DNA from: Hyphomicrobium_A sp963728165
GTDB lineage: Bacteria; Pseudomonadota; Alphaproteobacteria; Rhizobiales; Hyphomicrobiaceae
Length of the DNA stretch: 64,000 bases
Reading direction: 5' to 3'
NCBI GenBank assembly: GCA_963728165.1
Contig: CAVSIY010000007.1
Coordinates: forward strand, 124,001 to 188,000
Below are positions 52,863 to 61,727 of the stretch, in pieces. The position numbers were made by a program, and so were the translations under genes. The notes below the pieces were generated by a model, which saw only the letters and a program-made list of their open reading frames with translations, was not told the origin of the DNA and made no database searches. Within the stretch, counting starts at the first letter, position 1. Each line of letters starts with the position of its first letter.

Positions 52863-53585
52863 ATGGAAGCATCGTCGTCGTCGCAGAACCCGTTGCTGAA
52901 CCACCTTCTGGCGGAGCTTCCCAGCGGGGAATTCCAGCGCGTCGCCCCTGACCTAGAATGTTGGCCGCTGCGCCTCGGCGAGGAGATTTATGCGGCGGGA
53001 GAAACCCTCAAATACGTCTACTTCCCTTCTACCGCCATCATATCGTTGCTCTACACGATGGAAGACGGCAGGTCGGCAGAGATCGGCGTAGTGGGAAATG
53101 ACGGCATCCTCGGCATTGCCGTTTTCATGGGCGGCGAGAGCGTACCGAGCCGAGCCGTGGTTCAAAGTGAAGGCTTCGCCTTCCGCATGCGCGCACAGGT
53201 GCTAGCGTCAGAGTTTCGCCGAGCTGGCGCTCTCCAACGCGTTCTTTTGAGGTACACGCAGTCTTTAATTGCGCAGATGTCGCAGACGGCTGTCTGCAAC
53301 CGGCTTCATTCCGTGGAGCAGCAGCTTTGTCGTTGGCTGCTTCTAAGCCATGATCGGCTACCGTCCAACGACCTCGTCATGACGCAAGAGCTCATAGCCG
53401 ACATGCTGGGTGTGCGCCGCGAGGCCGTCTCGCAGCAGGCCGCCCGCCTGCAGGCCGCCGGGCTGATTGCTTACCATCGTGGCCGTATCACCATCGTCGA
53501 CCGCGCGGGTCTCGAAGCTAGAGTCTGCGAGTGCTACGGCGTGGTGCGCCGTGAAGCCGAGCGCCTCAACCCCCAACGCGGCTGA
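52863..53585 (+). CDS. Crp/Fnr-family transcriptional regulator
   Basis: The 240-residue product has a cyclic-nucleotide-like beta-barrel (about 30-125, with WPLRLGEEIYAAGE and VGNDGILGIAVFMGG), a dimer helix (RVLLRYTQSLIAQMSQTAVC) and a C-terminal winged HTH (about 174-201, QELIADMLGVRREAVSQQA). There is no FNR-type cysteine cluster at the N-terminus. The ligand and targets are unknown. Proteins of this subgroup are abundant in the order. It is followed by a LuxR-type regulator 234 bases on in the same direction. The ATG sits at the end of a GC-rich stretch (GGTCAGCGTC) without a strong ribosome site. Confidence 0.85.
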   Translation: MEASSSSQNPLLNHLLAELPSGEFQRVAPDLECWPLRLGEEIYAAGETLKYVYFPSTAIISLLYTMEDGRSAEIGVVGNDGILGIAVFMGGESVPSRAVVQSEGFAFRMRAQVLASEFRRAGALQRVLLRYTQSLIAQMSQTAVCNRLHSVEQQLCRWLLLSHDRLPSNDLVMTQELIADMLGVRREAVSQQAARLQAAGLIAYHRGRITIVDRAGLEARVCECYGVVRREAERLNPQRG

Positions 53586-53819
53586 GAAACATTGTCAAGT
53601 AGCGCGGAGCGCACAACCGCGCGTCGCACGAAGCTCAAGGCTTGTGTGCGGCAGCGCATAGACCCGTAGGCCGCGGTGGCGTCAAGTGGCTCCTTAAGGA
53701 GTGCGTATCCGCCCTCAGTTGGCTCCTTGGTTGCCAGCGACTTGGCATGTCCCCGCGTCGTCCGGTCGCTGGCAGAGGGGCAATCGACTTTAGGTGGGCG
53801 GCATTGTTGGGGGCGAGTA

Positions 53820-54605
53820 ATGCATACATCATGTGTAGACTCCACTGCCCGAGCTGCGCAGCGTGAGGCGCCGCTAGTCAGATCCATCAAAGACGCAGCA
53901 ACGGATGCCGGATCCACCTTGCGTACCCGGCACATGGACAAAGCGCGGGACCCAATCATCATCATAGATATTCGTCTGCTATCTGGCGAATGTCTGGCAC
54001 GCGTGCTGAGCCTGGAATGCGACGTTTCGGTCGCGTGCTTCTCAACCATCGACGAGTGGTTGGCCGATGGATACGGAGCGTCCGCATCGCTTGTGGTGCT
54101 GTGTCAATGCGGACGCACCAAGGCCGACTCGGTCGCGGAGGTCGAGCGGCTGTCGGAGTGCGCGGAGCAGATCGGCCGCTGCCCGACGGTCATCCTCTCC
54201 GACAACGAGGATCCGGATTTGATCGTTCAGATGCTGGGCAAGAACGTGCGCGGCTACGTGCCGACCAGCCTCTCCATCAACGTCGCCGTGCAAGCCATGG
54301 AGCTGGCGCTTGCGGGGGGCGTTTTCGTGCCCGCCAGCAGCCTCATCGCCGCACATCGCGTGCCCGTTGGCATGTCGAGCACGGTACAGAAGACCAATGG
54401 CCTGTTCACCGCGCGCCAAGCGGCGGTGGTGGATGCGCTTAGGCGCGGCAAGGCGAACAAGATCATCGCTTACGAGCTCAAGATGCGCGAGAGCACGGTG
54501 AAGGTGCACGTGCGCAACATCATGAAGAAGCTGCACGCGACCAATAGGACCGAGGTCGCCTACATGGCCAACCGTCTCTTCAACGGCGAAGAATTGGCGA
54601 GCTAG
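53820..54605 (+). CDS. LuxR-type regulator with receiver-like domain lacking the phospho-aspartate
   Basis: The C-terminal part is a clear LuxR/GerE HTH (LFTARQAAVVDALRRGKANK, then ESTVKVHVRNIMKKLHATNR). The N-terminal part has the layout of a response-regulator receiver (DPIIIIDIRLLSGECLARVL to GYVPTSLSINVAVQAMELAL). At the strand where the phosphorylated aspartate should sit the sequence is SLVVLCQCGRTK, so the acceptor is missing; this is an atypical receiver. It probably acts without phosphorylation. The start is uncertain: ATG at 53820 has a G-rich site upstream and adds 38 residues; ATG at 53934 begins right before the domain but has no ribosome site. Length from the latter is about 223, nearer the family norm. 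Confidence 0.8.
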   Translation: MHTSCVDSTARAAQREAPLVRSIKDAATDAGSTLRTRHMDKARDPIIIIDIRLLSGECLARVLSLECDVSVACFSTIDEWLADGYGASASLVVLCQCGRTKADSVAEVERLSECAEQIGRCPTVILSDNEDPDLIVQMLGKNVRGYVPTSLSINVAVQAMELALAGGVFVPASSLIAAHRVPVGMSSTVQKTNGLFTARQAAVVDALRRGKANKIIAYELKMRESTVKVHVRNIMKKLHATNRTEVAYMANRLFNGEELAS

Positions 54606-54970
54606 GCGCCGAGCGCGCCGGCCAATTGCGAAGTGGAGCCAATGCACGTCCCGTCCATTGAGACGGACGGCAGCCCGGGTTCAGCCTGATGTGCCTTGAT
54701 GGCTCTGGTTGGGCAAAGGTTCCCCGCATTCAAGCAGGCAGCTGAGATGCCCCTGATCTTTGCCTTATGTCTGCGAAGGGCCAATTTCGGAAGAAGACCG
54801 GTGCGGTGGCCCTGCTGAGACAAGAGACGAGATCTGCGCATCGTCCCTCAGAAGATGTAGGCGGCTCCGGCGGCCCATTGAAGCCAGCGCACCACATTTC
54901 CATTAATGCAGACTTTTGGTAGGACGGCGGTCCGGCACGCAGCAGGATCCGACCGAAGAGGGATGGAGGC
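54606..54970. other. Intergenic region before the persulfide dioxygenase gene
   Basis: A 365-base gap. No convincing gene is present; a minus-strand frame (54602-54841) has a faint resemblance to the end of a glutaredoxin-like protein, but is not accepted. The promoter of the sulfur genes should lie here. GATGGAGG just before the ATG at 54971 is the ribosome site. Confidence 0.4.
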
Positions 54971-56002
54971 ATGATCTTTCGCCAACTGTTCGACAGCGTT
55001 TCTTCCACTTACAGCTATCTGCTGGCGAGCCGTAAGGGTGGTGAGGCGCTGATCATCGACCCGGTGCTCGAAAAGGTAGACCGATACATCCAACTCTTGG
55101 AAGAGCTCGACTTGAGGCTTGTGAAGGCCGTCGACACCCACCTGCATGCCGATCACATCACGGGCATCGGCGCGCTGCGCGACCGCACACATTGCATCAC
55201 CGTGATGGGCGAGCAGAGCAAGGCCGACATCATCTCCATGCGGCTCGGCGATGGCGACAAGTTGGAGATCGAGGGCATCAGCCTCGACGTAATCTACACT
55301 CCCGGGCACACGGACAATTCTTATTCATTTGCTTTGCCCGATCGGATCTTCACCGGCGATACGTTGCTCATTCGCGGCACCGGACGCACCGACTTCCAGA
55401 ATGGGGATGCGCGGGCTCAATATGAGTCGATCTTCAATCGGCTGCTCAAGCTGCCGGAGGCAACCCTCGTCTTTCCCGCCCACGACTACAAAGGCGACAC
55501 GGTCAGCACTATCGGTGAGGAGAAAGCTTTCAATCCACGGCTGCAGGTCAAATCGGTCGATGCCTATGTCGAACTCATGGCCAATCTCAAACTCGCGGAC
55601 CCGAAGATGATGGACATCGCCGTGCCGGCCAACATGCATGTGGGTCTCGCACAGGACGAGATCGCACGGCGCGGATGGGCGGTGCAACCCTCTGACGCCA
55701 TGACTTTGATCGACCGCCCGGACGTCGCCTTCGTCGACCTGCGCGAGCGGCGCGAGCGGGAGCGCCATGGCGAGATCCCCGGTTCAATTCATGCCGCTTA
55801 TGCGGAACTGCAGGAGAACATTGGTCGCGGCGGGGTGTTGCACGAGCTGGCCGCGAACAAGCGCCTCGTGTTCTATTGTGCATCCGGTGAGCGCTCCGCC
55901 ATGGCCGTGCAGGCGGCTCAGGATGCGGGCTTGTCCTCCGCGTGCCACATCCATGGTGGGCTAGACGCCTGGAAGACGGCAAGAGGGCCGCTGCTCCAAT
56001 AA
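54971..56002 (+). CDS. Persulfide dioxygenase-rhodanese fusion
   Basis: The 343-residue product joins two enzymes of sulfide oxidation. Residues 1-230 are an ETHE1-like metallo-beta-lactamase-fold dioxygenase with THLHADH (His57, His59, Asp61, His62), PGHTDNS (His113), FTGDTL (Asp130), the diagnostic GRTDFQ (138-143) and FPAHDY (His171). It would oxidise glutathione persulfide to sulfite. Residues about 245-340 are a rhodanese domain, VAFVDLRERRERERHGEIP and the active-site loop CASGERS with Cys303, which moves sulfane sulfur to or from thiols. Such fusions are known in bacteria. It lies 27 bases before the cysteine synthase gene in one operon. GGAGG precedes the ATG. Confidence 0.9.
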   Translation: MIFRQLFDSVSSTYSYLLASRKGGEALIIDPVLEKVDRYIQLLEELDLRLVKAVDTHLHADHITGIGALRDRTHCITVMGEQSKADIISMRLGDGDKLEIEGISLDVIYTPGHTDNSYSFALPDRIFTGDTLLIRGTGRTDFQNGDARAQYESIFNRLLKLPEATLVFPAHDYKGDTVSTIGEEKAFNPRLQVKSVDAYVELMANLKLADPKMMDIAVPANMHVGLAQDEIARRGWAVQPSDAMTLIDRPDVAFVDLRERRERERHGEIPGSIHAAYAELQENIGRGGVLHELAANKRLVFYCASGERSAMAVQAAQDAGLSSACHIHGGLDAWKTARGPLLQ

Positions 56003-56029
56003 TCTCGATTGTCTTCTTAGGAGAAAGCC

Positions 56030-57073
56030 TTGCGACCTGCCCTCACCCTCGCCCGGGCCATTGGCAACACCCCGCTCATCAAGCTTCGCCGCGCGTCGGA
56101 GGAAACCGGATGCACGATCCTCGGCAAAGCCGAGTTCATGAACCCCGGCCAGTCGGTCAAGGACCGTGCCGCGCTGTTCATTATCAATGACGCGAGGCAC
56201 AAAGGTCAGCTTCGGTCAGGCGGAGTGATTGTCGAGGGAACGGTGGGCAACACGGGCATCGGGCTCACCATGATTGGCAACGTGATGGGCTGTCGGACCA
56301 TCATCGTGATTCCCGATAACCAATCGATCGAGAAGAAGGATACGCTCCGGCTCTTGGGCGCGCAGCTCGTCGAGGTGCCGGCCGTTCCTTACCCGCACCC
56401 CAGCAACTATGTGAAGTACTCTGAGCGGTTGGCCGCAGCTCTGGCCAAGACGGAACCAAACGGCGCCATTTGGGCAAACCAATTCGACAATATCGCCAAC
56501 CGGCAGGGCCACGCCGAGACGACTGCCGTCGAGATTTGGCAGCAGACCCAGGGCAGGATCCATGGCTTCGTCTCGGCCGTAGGTACCGGAGGCACGCTTG
56601 CCGGCGTTGCTCAGGGGCTACGTCAGCGGAGCAAGGACATCAAGATCGCCTTGGCGGACCCGCCCGGTGCGGCGCTCCACCGCTATTACACGACCGGCGA
56701 GTTGAAAGCTGAAGGCTCATCCATCACGGAGGGCATAGGCCAGGTGCGGATTACCAAGAACCTCGAGGGTTTCGTCCCCGATTTCTCGTATCAGATCCCG
56801 GATGCCGAGGCCCTCGAGATTGTCTTTAATCTGGTGCAGGAAGAAGGCCTGTGCCTCGGCGGCTCGAGCGGCGTCAACATAGCGGGCGCTATTCGCCTCG
56901 CCAAAAAGCTTGGGCGCGGCAAGACTATCGTCACCATGCTCTGCGACCTCGGCATGCGCTACCAATCGAAGATGTTCAATCCGCAATTCTTGCGCGAGAA
57001 AGGCCTGCCGCGACCCCAGTGGCTGGAGCGGCCGCAGCTTCTGCCTCTGGTTGACCTTGTCGATCCGAATTAG
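56030..57073 (+). CDS. Cysteine synthase (PLP-dependent)
   Basis: The 347-residue product is a fold-type II PLP enzyme making cysteine from O-acetylserine (or a related substrate) and sulfide. It has GNTPLIKL, the PLP lysine in NPGQSVKDRAA (Lys44), VEGTVGNTGIGLT (substrate loop), FVSAVGTGGTLAGVAQG (phosphate loop) and GSSGVN near the end. The substrate loop reads EGTVGNTG where classical CysK has TSGNTG, so it belongs to a separate subgroup. The start is TTG, eight bases after AGGAG. With the upstream persulfide dioxygenase-rhodanese gene it likely deals with sulfide assimilation or detoxification. Acts in the cytoplasm. Confidence 0.88.
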   Translation: MRPALTLARAIGNTPLIKLRRASEETGCTILGKAEFMNPGQSVKDRAALFIINDARHKGQLRSGGVIVEGTVGNTGIGLTMIGNVMGCRTIIVIPDNQSIEKKDTLRLLGAQLVEVPAVPYPHPSNYVKYSERLAAALAKTEPNGAIWANQFDNIANRQGHAETTAVEIWQQTQGRIHGFVSAVGTGGTLAGVAQGLRQRSKDIKIALADPPGAALHRYYTTGELKAEGSSITEGIGQVRITKNLEGFVPDFSYQIPDAEALEIVFNLVQEEGLCLGGSSGVNIAGAIRLAKKLGRGKTIVTMLCDLGMRYQSKMFNPQFLREKGLPRPQWLERPQLLPLVDLVDPN

Positions 57074-57327
57074 GTGGCGCTTTCTGCTGCCTTGCGCTTC
57101 GGCGGCTCCCTATGAAGGGCCGCGACGCCCTATTGCGATCACAAATGACAGCACAAAGCGGGTGGTCCGAGGGGCTAACCCGCGTTAGGCTGGGTCTGGG
57201 CGCGCCGCAGCCCGGAAATCCCAGGGAAAATGCATGGATCCAATCGGCGGTAAGCAGTGTTTAGGTTTCACTTGGTAAATCTTAAGGCTTGGGTTTCCGC
57301 CGGGCCGATTAGGTTAGGGGTTCGCGT

Positions 57328-58986
57328 ATGATCTGTGCACGGGTGTCAAGGCACCGCCTCGCCGTTCTCCCCTTCGCCGCAATCGCAGCGCTCGCCCTGC
57401 TGAGCGCTGGCGACGCCGCCGTATCCAAAGAGCGGGGCGTGAAGCGCGACCCTTATGCGCTGGCGCGCGAGCCCGTGGGGCCGGCCGTGCTGGCGCTCGT
57501 GTCGCTCGACGACCAGCGCGTCACCCTCTACGACGCCGACGGGCCGCTCGTGCACGCCCCCGTCTCCTCTGGCCAGACCGGCTTGGAGACCCCGGTCGGC
57601 ATCTACTCCGTGCTGCAGAAAGAGGCCGAGCACTACTCCAACCGCTACGACGATGCCGCCATGCCCCACATGCAGCGCATCACCTGGTCGGGCGTGGCGC
57701 TGCACGGCGGGCCGCTGCCGGGCTATCCCGCCTCGCACGGTTGCGTGCGTATGCCCTACAAGTTCGCCGAGCGCATCTTCGGCCTGACCAAGGTCGGCAT
57801 GCGCGTCATCGTGGCCCGCAAGGACGTCGCCCCCGTCGCCATCTCGCATCCGCTGCTGTTCACGCGCACGCCCTATCGCGACAGCGCCAGCCTCGTGACC
57901 AAGGCGGCGGCGCTGGTGGGCAACGCGCTCGGAGAGGCGAAGTCCGGCAACGAGCCCGCCGACGTCACCGAGCGGACCGCTGCGCTGCAGGCGATCACCG
58001 CGGCCAAGACCGCCGAGGCGGACACCATCGACAAGGAGGCAGTGCCGGCGCGGGCCGCGGCCAAGAAGCTCGAACCCGACATGAAGCGGGCGACGAAGGC
58101 CCTGCGCGTGGCGGAGAAGGTTCAGAAGCGGGCCGCCGAGCGCGCGGCCGACGCTGAGCAGGATCTCGCCCGCGCCAAGTCGCCCAAAAGCATCGAGAGA
58201 GCGCTGGCCGCGAAGGCCAAGGTCGACGCCAAGCTCGCCGAGGCGCAGACGAAGCTCGATGCCGTCAAGGCCGAGGCGCAGCCCAAGATCGACGCCTATC
58301 AGCAGGCCGATGCGGCCGCAAAGGCGCTCGAGGACAAGCGCGATGCGGCGCGCGCCGAGGCGCACGAGGCCGAGCGCAAGCTGGCGCCGGTGTCGGTGTT
58401 CATCAGCCTGAAGACGCAAAAGCTCTACGTGCGCCAGGGCTACGAGCCCGTGTTCGAGAGCCCGGTCACGATCCGCGACCCCGAGCGGCCGATCGGCACG
58501 CATACCTTTACCGCGGTCGACTATGGCGAGGGCGGCCGCCAGATGCGCTGGACCGTCGTTTCGATCGCTGGCGGTCCGCCGGGCGAAATCGCCGACTACG
58601 CGTCCTACGACGACGATGATTACGACGACTACGACCGGCCGCGCCCGCGCCGTCGTGTGCACGCCGCCAGCTCGGGACCGACGCCCACCGACGTCGCCGC
58701 CGCCAAGGCCGCGCTCGACCGCATAACGATCCCGCCCGATGCCGTGCAGCGCATTTCGGAGCTGGTGCTGCCCGGAACCTCGCTGATCGTCTCCGACGAG
58801 GAGGCGAGCAAGGAGACCGGCAAGCAGACGGATTTCGTCGTCTTGATCAGCAGCGAGCCGCAGGGCGGCATCGCGAAGCGTCCGCGTCAGATGAATCCCT
58901 ATTACGACGACTTCTACGGCGGCGACGAGGACTATGACCGCCGCAGCCGTCGCAGACCAACCGGGCCCTTCTTCCGCTGGTGGTAA
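57328..58986 (+). CDS. L,D-transpeptidase with coiled coil and second degenerate domain
   Basis: The 552-residue product has a signal peptide (about 1-30), then a YkuD L,D-transpeptidase domain (52-165) with His126 in VALHGGPLPGYP and the SHGCVRMP loop with Cys139. YkuD enzymes make 3-3 cross-links in peptidoglycan or attach proteins to it. An alanine/lysine-rich helix (about 215-355) forms a coiled coil. After it, VSVFISLKTQKLYVRQGYEPVF and SPVTIRDPERPIGTHTFT look like the first half of a second YkuD domain, without any cysteine, so likely a structural copy. An Asp/Tyr-rich stretch (DDDDYDDYDRPRPRRR) and a Tyr/Arg-rich tail follow. AGGGG lies upstream of the ATG. Confidence 0.88.
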   Translation: MICARVSRHRLAVLPFAAIAALALLSAGDAAVSKERGVKRDPYALAREPVGPAVLALVSLDDQRVTLYDADGPLVHAPVSSGQTGLETPVGIYSVLQKEAEHYSNRYDDAAMPHMQRITWSGVALHGGPLPGYPASHGCVRMPYKFAERIFGLTKVGMRVIVARKDVAPVAISHPLLFTRTPYRDSASLVTKAAALVGNALGEAKSGNEPADVTERTAALQAITAAKTAEADTIDKEAVPARAAAKKLEPDMKRATKALRVAEKVQKRAAERAADAEQDLARAKSPKSIERALAAKAKVDAKLAEAQTKLDAVKAEAQPKIDAYQQADAAAKALEDKRDAARAEAHEAERKLAPVSVFISLKTQKLYVRQGYEPVFESPVTIRDPERPIGTHTFTAVDYGEGGRQMRWTVVSIAGGPPGEIADYASYDDDDYDDYDRPRPRRRVHAASSGPTPTDVAAAKAALDRITIPPDAVQRISELVLPGTSLIVSDEEASKETGKQTDFVVLISSEPQGGIAKRPRQMNPYYDDFYGGDEDYDRRSRRRPTGPFFRWW

Positions 58987-59050
58987 GGTGGCCCCGAGAC
59001 GCGCGACGCCTCTATTAAAGCCGCGTCCGCGAGGCCGACGCATAAACAAA

Positions 59051-59082
59051 AAGGGTCAGGCCCCAGAGGGGGTCTGACCCTT
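59051..59082 (-). terminator. Intrinsic terminator between convergent genes
   Basis: The stem AAGGGTCAGGCCCC pairs with GGGGGTCTGACCCTT around a three- or four-base loop. On the minus strand it follows the aminotransferase stop by 27 bases and ends in a run of five T (AAAAA on the plus strand at 59048-59052). It could serve the L,D-transpeptidase gene too, though the T-run on that side is weak. Confidence 0.75.
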
Positions 59083-59108
59083 AATCCGTGTGCGGGCGCG
59101 TTGGCCGC

Positions 59109-60338
59109 TCAGGCGGCCTTGGCGTAGTAGCTCTTGAGACCGTTCATCACCGCGGCCTTGTCGAACTCCGCGCCCATGCCGAGCATGGCGTCGGCGAAGC
59201 GGCTGACGATCTCGGAGATCTGCTCCGGCGAGAGCTGATTGAGGATGCCAATGCGCACCTGCACCGGCTCCGACAGCGTCGGCCAGATGCCGAACCCTTG
59301 CGCGCGCGCGCCCTGGACGAGCTCCTTCTCCTTGCCCTTGAGCTTGCCCGGCAGGTTCAAGACGATGAGGCTCGTCATGTTGGAGGTGACGTCGCAGCCC
59401 ATGGCCTCGACCGCCTGCCTCAGCGCCTTCTCGTGGTAGGCGTAGTCGGAAGCTTTGCGGCGGCGGCCGTAGCCGAGAATGATGCGCAGCGCCTCGTGGA
59501 AGGCGGCGACCGCGTAGCACGAATGCGTCTGGTGGTAGCCCGGCGTCGGCGTGTCCTTGCCGTCGACGATGCCCCAGTGGCGCGCATTGAGGATCGGGTG
59601 GTGCACGTAGGTGCGGCAGCCCCGCTTCTTCACCATCTCGATCGCCTTGTCGGTGAAGCTGACGGGCGCGTAGGTGAGCGGCAACGACAGCACGCCCTTC
59701 TGCGGGCACGAGGCCCAGGCGACGACGCCGGGGTAGTCGTCGATGTTGAAATCGGCGACGCCGAGGCTGGAGACGGCATCGACGATGCCCATCACGCCGT
59801 GCTTCACGCAGGCGTCGGAAAAGCCCTTCAAGTCGTTGATGCGGCCGGAGCCCGTCTCCCAGTGGGCCATGAACGCCCACATCGGCTTCTTCTCTGAAAG
59901 CGCCTTGTCGACCGTCTCGCCCGTCACCGACTGGCCGTGCGGCGTCTCCACCACGGTGACGCTCGCAGCCTTGGGATTGAGCGAATTGGCGGCGAGCTCC
60001 TCGGCGGTCGCCGCCTTCATGTTGATCGTGAGGGTGTCGATGCCGGAAAAGGTGCCGTTGGGGAAAGCGACGATGGTGTCGCCCGGCAAGATCAGCGAGA
60101 GCACGCAGTCGAGGCCGGAAAAGCCGGTGCCGGCGACGCCGTAGGTGTAGACGTTCTTGGTCCCCCACAACTCGCGCAGCATGTCCTTGGCCTCGAGCAT
60201 GCCGCGCAGCACGTCCTTTTGCATGTGGTCGGCGACGCCGGTCTTGGCGAAGCGCTCCAAGACGCGCGGGTCGGTGTTGCCGGGGCCGGGGCCGGCGGCC
60301 AGCGTCTCGGGGATCTCCAGCATCGGATAGATGGTCAT
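59109..60338 (-). CDS. Class V aminotransferase, alanine/serine-glyoxylate type
   Basis: The 409-residue product is a fold-type I PLP enzyme of the alanine-glyoxylate/serine-glyoxylate group: AGPGPGNTDPRVLERF at the N-terminus, GVAGTGFSGLDCVLS, AHWETGSGRINDLKG, the PLP aspartate in VDAVSSLG (Asp187) and the Schiff-base lysine in SCPQKGVLSLP (Lys214), then TPTPGYHQTHSCYAV. The natural substrates (serine, alanine, or a sulfonated or phosphonated amine) cannot be told. GGGAGG lies six bases before the ATG. A terminator follows. In one-carbon metabolising relatives such enzymes work in the serine cycle, but no other serine-cycle gene is nearby. Confidence 0.85.
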   Translation of the reverse strand: MTIYPMLEIPETLAAGPGPGNTDPRVLERFAKTGVADHMQKDVLRGMLEAKDMLRELWGTKNVYTYGVAGTGFSGLDCVLSLILPGDTIVAFPNGTFSGIDTLTINMKAATAEELAANSLNPKAASVTVVETPHGQSVTGETVDKALSEKKPMWAFMAHWETGSGRINDLKGFSDACVKHGVMGIVDAVSSLGVADFNIDDYPGVVAWASCPQKGVLSLPLTYAPVSFTDKAIEMVKKRGCRTYVHHPILNARHWGIVDGKDTPTPGYHQTHSCYAVAAFHEALRIILGYGRRRKASDYAYHEKALRQAVEAMGCDVTSNMTSLIVLNLPGKLKGKEKELVQGARAQGFGIWPTLSEPVQVRIGILNQLSPEQISEIVSRFADAMLGMGAEFDKAAVMNGLKSYYAKAA

Positions 60339-60596
60339 GCGTCCTCCCTAATCGTTCGGGCCCGCCCCCTTTTTGGGGCGGCAGCGCGTTGGTTTGGTTG
60401 GCATAAGGCCGGTGTCGGCCGGGCAAGGCAAGCCGAACGCAACCTAAGGCAGACTTTAGTATGGCGGCAAGCCGCTTTGGCTGCGCCTGTCGCCGCATGC
60501 GCGGCTTTTTGGGGTGGGATTGCACCGCACAAAAGGGTGGGGCCAGGTGGGCAGTCGGCGGCCCTCATAGGACATCGCGCGACCCAGGGCGGCCGA

Positions 60597-61727
60597 CTAC
60601 TTGAACAGAGACGTGAGCGAGAACGAGGAGGCGACGACAACGGGGGGATTTTCGGCGATTTGCGGGTAAGGCTCGTCGATATAGACATTGATGCCGGTGG
60701 CGCGGCCCTCTTTGATCAGCGAGGCGACGTAGGCCCAGCCTCTCGGCTCCAAGCCGAGGCAGGCCTCCGACATCTCGCCCTTCAAGCGCACATGCATGGC
60801 GATATTGCCGCGCGCCAAGATGGCGGCGGTCTGCTGCGCGTTGAAGCGGTCTCTGTCCCACAGCTTGGTCAAATAGATGCCGGCGACGTTGCGCTTGGTT
60901 TTCGGGCCCCAGCTGATGCGCCGATCCTGTTCGGCCGCGAAGGCATATTCTCCCGGCGGCAGCGGACCGACGGCTCTGGCCGCAAAGCAATCGGGATCGG
61001 GATTGTTCCTGCAGACGTCGCGGCCCGACAGCGCCCAGGTGACGGTCTTGCCGCTCAACTGCGGGTCGTCGGCAATGACGAACAGGCGCCCCGTTCTGAT
61101 CGTGTAGCCGAAGCGGAAGCTGTGCAGGGACGCGGGCACCTGGCGCACGACATCCTCGAACGGATTGCAGATCTCGCCGCCCGTCAGCTTTCGCTCAAAG
61201 CCCTTGAGGTGGATGGTGACGTAGTCGACGCCGGGCGCGCAGTCCCACTGCGGCAGGCTCTTCTTACCCTTGAGCGCGATGACCGGCGGCGGCAGCCCGG
61301 GCACGGGCTTGGGCGGGGCCTCGAACTTCGGTTTTTTGCCCGGCTGCAGCGTGGTGACCCAGCTCGAGGTGGGGGCTGCGGGCGCGTGGCGGATCTTCTC
61401 GCATTTCTCCGACAGCTTGGGCGGGTGGATCTGCCTGACCGCGAGGCGGCGCGCGACAAAGCTGCTGGCCCCCTGTTCTATGTAGGCGCGGATGAGGGCG
61501 TGCTGCACCTCGACCTGCTCTTGCGACAGCTCGAAGATGCAGTCCTCGTAGATCTGATCGCCGACCTTGGCGAAAAAATCGGCGATCTGGTCGGCCGCCC
61601 TGGCAGCGCCGGCGTCGACCGGTTTGGGCTGCTGCGCCCGGCCGTCGGTCGCGGGCAGCACTACGAGGCCCGCCGCGGCTGCGAGCACCGCCCGTCTCAG
61701 TCGGCCCTTGAGCGTATCTTGCGACAC
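60597..61727 (-). CDS. Secreted protein with a Tlde1-like (DUF2778) C-terminal domain
   Basis: The 376-residue product has an N-terminal signal peptide (about 1-31, ending GRAQ), a helical domain with paired cysteines (EDCIFELSQEQVEVQ, SEKCEKI), a proline-rich linker (EAPPKPVPGLPPP) and a C-terminal domain with GPLPPGEYAFA (254-264), His312 in AMHVRLKG and Cys323 in SEACLGLE. This order of GPxPPGxY, His and Cys recalls the Tlde1/DUF2778 family, effector transpeptidases that act on peptidoglycan. No type VI secretion genes are nearby, so a housekeeping envelope role is just as possible. The start is GTG, with AGGGGAACGA before it. The match is remote and the assignment is tentative. Confidence 0.55.
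   Translation of the reverse strand: MSQDTLKGRLRRAVLAAAAGLVVLPATDGRAQQPKPVDAGAARAADQIADFFAKVGDQIYEDCIFELSQEQVEVQHALIRAYIEQGASSFVARRLAVRQIHPPKLSEKCEKIRHAPAAPTSSWVTTLQPGKKPKFEAPPKPVPGLPPPVIALKGKKSLPQWDCAPGVDYVTIHLKGFERKLTGGEICNPFEDVVRQVPASLHSFRFGYTIRTGRLFVIADDPQLSGKTVTWALSGRDVCRNNPDPDCFAARAVGPLPPGEYAFAAEQDRRISWGPKTKRNVAGIYLTKLWDRDRFNAQQTAAILARGNIAMHVRLKGEMSEACLGLEPRGWAYVASLIKEGRATGINVYIDEPYPQIAENPPVVVASSFSLTSLFK

Noticed and set aside
54602..54841. Minus-strand frame resembling a glutaredoxin end (LPSVSMDGTCIGSTSQLA)
   Set aside because: The likeness is short, the N-terminal active site is missing and there is no ribosome site; kept only as a hint of a gene remnant.
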